Shown one piece after another: positions 6,728 to 7,229 of a DNA stretch of 7,229 nt. The DNA is from CAYRLZ01 sp964425275. GTDB lineage: Bacteria > Hydrothermota > Tepidihabitantia > Tepidihabitantales > JBDRVQ01. Within the stretch, counting starts at the first letter, position 1. Every line of letters begins with the position of its first letter. The notes under the pieces are model-generated. The model was given only the letters and a program-made list of their open reading frames with translations, had not been told where the DNA came from and made no database searches. The DNA is taken from the NCBI GenBank assembly GCA_964425275.1, contig CAYRLZ010000090.1, forward strand, positions 1 through 7,229. The letters run 5' to 3'. The position numbers were made by a program, and so were the translations under genes.

Positions 6728-6756
6728 ATTATAAAGGAGTTGCAGTAGAATGTCAA
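6728..6756 (-). promoter_or_regulatory. Consensus sigma70-type promoter of the four-gene operon (leaderless)
   Basis: On the minus strand TTGACA (6756-6751) and TATAAT (6733-6728) are both perfect consensus hexamers separated by exactly 17 bases. Six bases lie between the -10 box and the ATG at 6721, so the predicted +1 is the A of the start codon. Upstream (6757-6790) is an A/T-rich stretch that could act as an UP element. No Shine-Dalgarno site precedes the ATG. The arrangement predicts a strong leaderless transcript covering the propeller, barrel, lipid-kinase and parvulin genes. Confidence 0.85.
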
Positions 6757-6844
6757 TCCCCACTTTTTCTTAAAAATAATCTTTCCGAAAATAATCAGAA
6801 TATAAAAGACAATTTAACCGCAGATTCACCCCGTGAGATATATC

Positions 6845-6876
6845 CCTACAATCCGCCTGCTGTATGCTATTGTAGG
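6845..6876. other. Hairpin in the gap between operon promoter and right IS copy
   Basis: CCTACAAT (6845-6852) and ATTGTAGG (6869-6876) are perfect 8-base inverted arms around a 16-base loop. There is no T-run after either arm, so it is not an obvious terminator. It adjoins the second hairpin at 6878-6893. The surrounding block of about 80 bases (6845-6925) is more GC-rich than its AT-rich flanks, and no gene is seen in 6757-6970. Confidence 0.4.
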
Positions 6877-6900
6877 AGTGCCCTTCTGGGTACGATATCG
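6871..6900 (+). repeat. REP-like element: TGTAGGAGT plus GTGCCC/GGGTAC hairpin
   Basis: TGTAGGA is followed by the stem GTGCCC (6878-6883), a TTCT loop, and GGGTAC (6888-6893; one G-T wobble), then GATATCG. The layout of a GTAGGAG head, a short GC hairpin with a CTT-type loop and a CGAT tail resembles extragenic REP elements of the kind best known from Pseudomonas. Only one copy is visible in the window, so repeat status is unproven. Confidence 0.3.
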
Positions 6901-6970
6901 CTCGCCAGTTGCCCGCTTCCACAATCCGTGGCTAAATATTCCCTGACCGGAAAAATTCTTAAATCCCCGC

Positions 6971-7229
6971 TGTGGTGTTCGGGGACATCGTACCTAGAAA
7001 GAAGGTCATCGCTAAATACCTCTAAATCATCCAGAATTAGAGGAGGAAAAGCAAAAAGCGATTATCCCTTATATAGGTCTTAGCAAAAACCTCCTCCCGG
7101 GGAGTTAACCCGGTTTCAATATTACTCCTCTCTAAATTGAAATAAAGAGTAAAGGAATACGCTTTGCCTAAAAAATCCTCCCGGTTCCTAAAACTTTCTA
7201 CCTCATAAAACTCCGCCTCTATCCTCCCG
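6971..7229 (-). mobile_element. Right IS copy: 3' part of the same IS481-like element, inverted
   Basis: Bases 6971-7110 are the reverse complement of 1-141. The element continues past 7110 to the window end with transposase-coding sequence, which confirms that the shared arms are the 3' end of a gene-bearing element, not the terminal repeats of one unit. Its terminus is TGTGGTGTTCGGGGACATCG at 6971. The opposite end lies beyond 7229. With the left copy it brackets 142-6970 in an inward-facing arrangement (both transposases read toward the middle). Confidence 0.75.
7037..7229 (-). pseudogene. IS481-like transposase, C-terminal part with frameshift (right copy)
   Basis: The frame reading leftward from the window end gives GRIEAEFYEVESF, then FLGKAYSFTLYFNLERSN and GLTPREEVFAKTYIRDNRF. 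The IEAEFYEVE, YFNLER and TPxE succession is the usual order after the catalytic Glu of integrase-core transposases (VERFNxRIExEFY...YNxxRxxxxxxxTPxE). Compared with the left copy one T is missing at 7053-7057. This shifts the frame after DNRF and gives a TAA at 7039-7037, removing the conserved-looking PPLILDDL...YDVPEHH tail. Ignoring the lost base, the frame would run through the IS end and into flanking DNA to a TAG at 6869-6867. The deletion could be real decay or a homopolymer sequencing error. The 5' part is outside the window. Confidence 0.6.

Noticed and set aside
6722..6763. GTG start 14 codons upstream for the NHL propeller protein
   Set aside because: The extra codons contain a perfect -35/-10 pair, no Shine-Dalgarno site precedes the GTG, and the export signal makes better sense from the ATG at 6721.
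6893..6900. CGATATCG palindrome as a protein-binding site
   Set aside because: An 8-base palindrome alone is expected by chance at this scale and has no supporting context.
1..7229. CRISPR array, tRNA, rRNA, riboswitch or toxin-antitoxin pair
   Set aside because: No regularly spaced repeats, cloverleaf, conserved RNA core or paired small genes were seen in any intergenic stretch.

Overview
The window looks like a piece of a Gram-negative, probably thermophilic or anaerobic, uncultured bacterium. Base composition is AT-leaning, AGA/AGG are used freely for Arg, and proteins are rich in Lys, Glu and Ile. The gene content (PorV/UPF0164-type outer-membrane barrel, NHL propeller ending in a FlgD-like Ig domain, SurA-like parvulin, COG0170 lipid kinase, periplasmic transglutaminase-like protein) is typical of FCB-type candidate phyla such as WOR-3/Stahlbacteria. 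The taxonomy is inference; nothing here (no rRNA, no marker gene) proves it.

Layout. Bases 1-141 and 6971-7110 are an almost perfect inverted pair (three substitutions and one 1-base indel). Both carry the C-terminal coding end and terminal TGTGG... repeat of the same insertion sequence, best matched by eye to IS481-like integrase-core transposases. The left copy reads rightward out of the window start; the right copy reads leftward from beyond base 7229. They face inward and bracket about 6.8 kb of chromosomal-type genes. Gene 1 (192-1604, +) encodes an exported transglutaminase-like protein. A 175-bp convergent gap (1605-1779) follows. Genes 2-5 form one tightly packed minus-strand operon transcribed from about 6721 down to 1780, in the order: NHL propeller/FlgD-Ig protein, 17-base overlap, outer-membrane barrel, 29-base gap, dolichol/polyprenol-kinase-like membrane protein, 16-base gap, TPR-parvulin chaperone. 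A 214-bp stretch (6757-6970) with hairpins separates the operon promoter from the right IS copy.

Expression. The operon has a textbook TTGACA-17-TATAAT promoter placed so that the predicted +1 is the A of the ATG at 6721. The transglutaminase gene has a similar TTGACT-16-TATCAT element five bases before its ATG. Both first genes lack a Shine-Dalgarno site, whereas two of the three downstream operon genes have clear ones. This suggests leaderless transcripts for promoter-proximal genes.

How the genes fit together (inference). The operon reads as a cell-envelope module: a secreted propeller with a C-terminal Ig domain, an outer-membrane barrel of the PorV/UPF0164 type, a lipid-carrier or phospholipid kinase in the inner membrane, and a periplasmic chaperone able to escort the barrel. 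Nothing in the window is a defence system, CRISPR array or RNA gene. The most unusual items are the inward-facing IS pair, the transposase reading frame that runs without a stop into the transglutaminase gene, the leaderless promoter geometry, and the double parvulin lacking the usual catalytic histidines.
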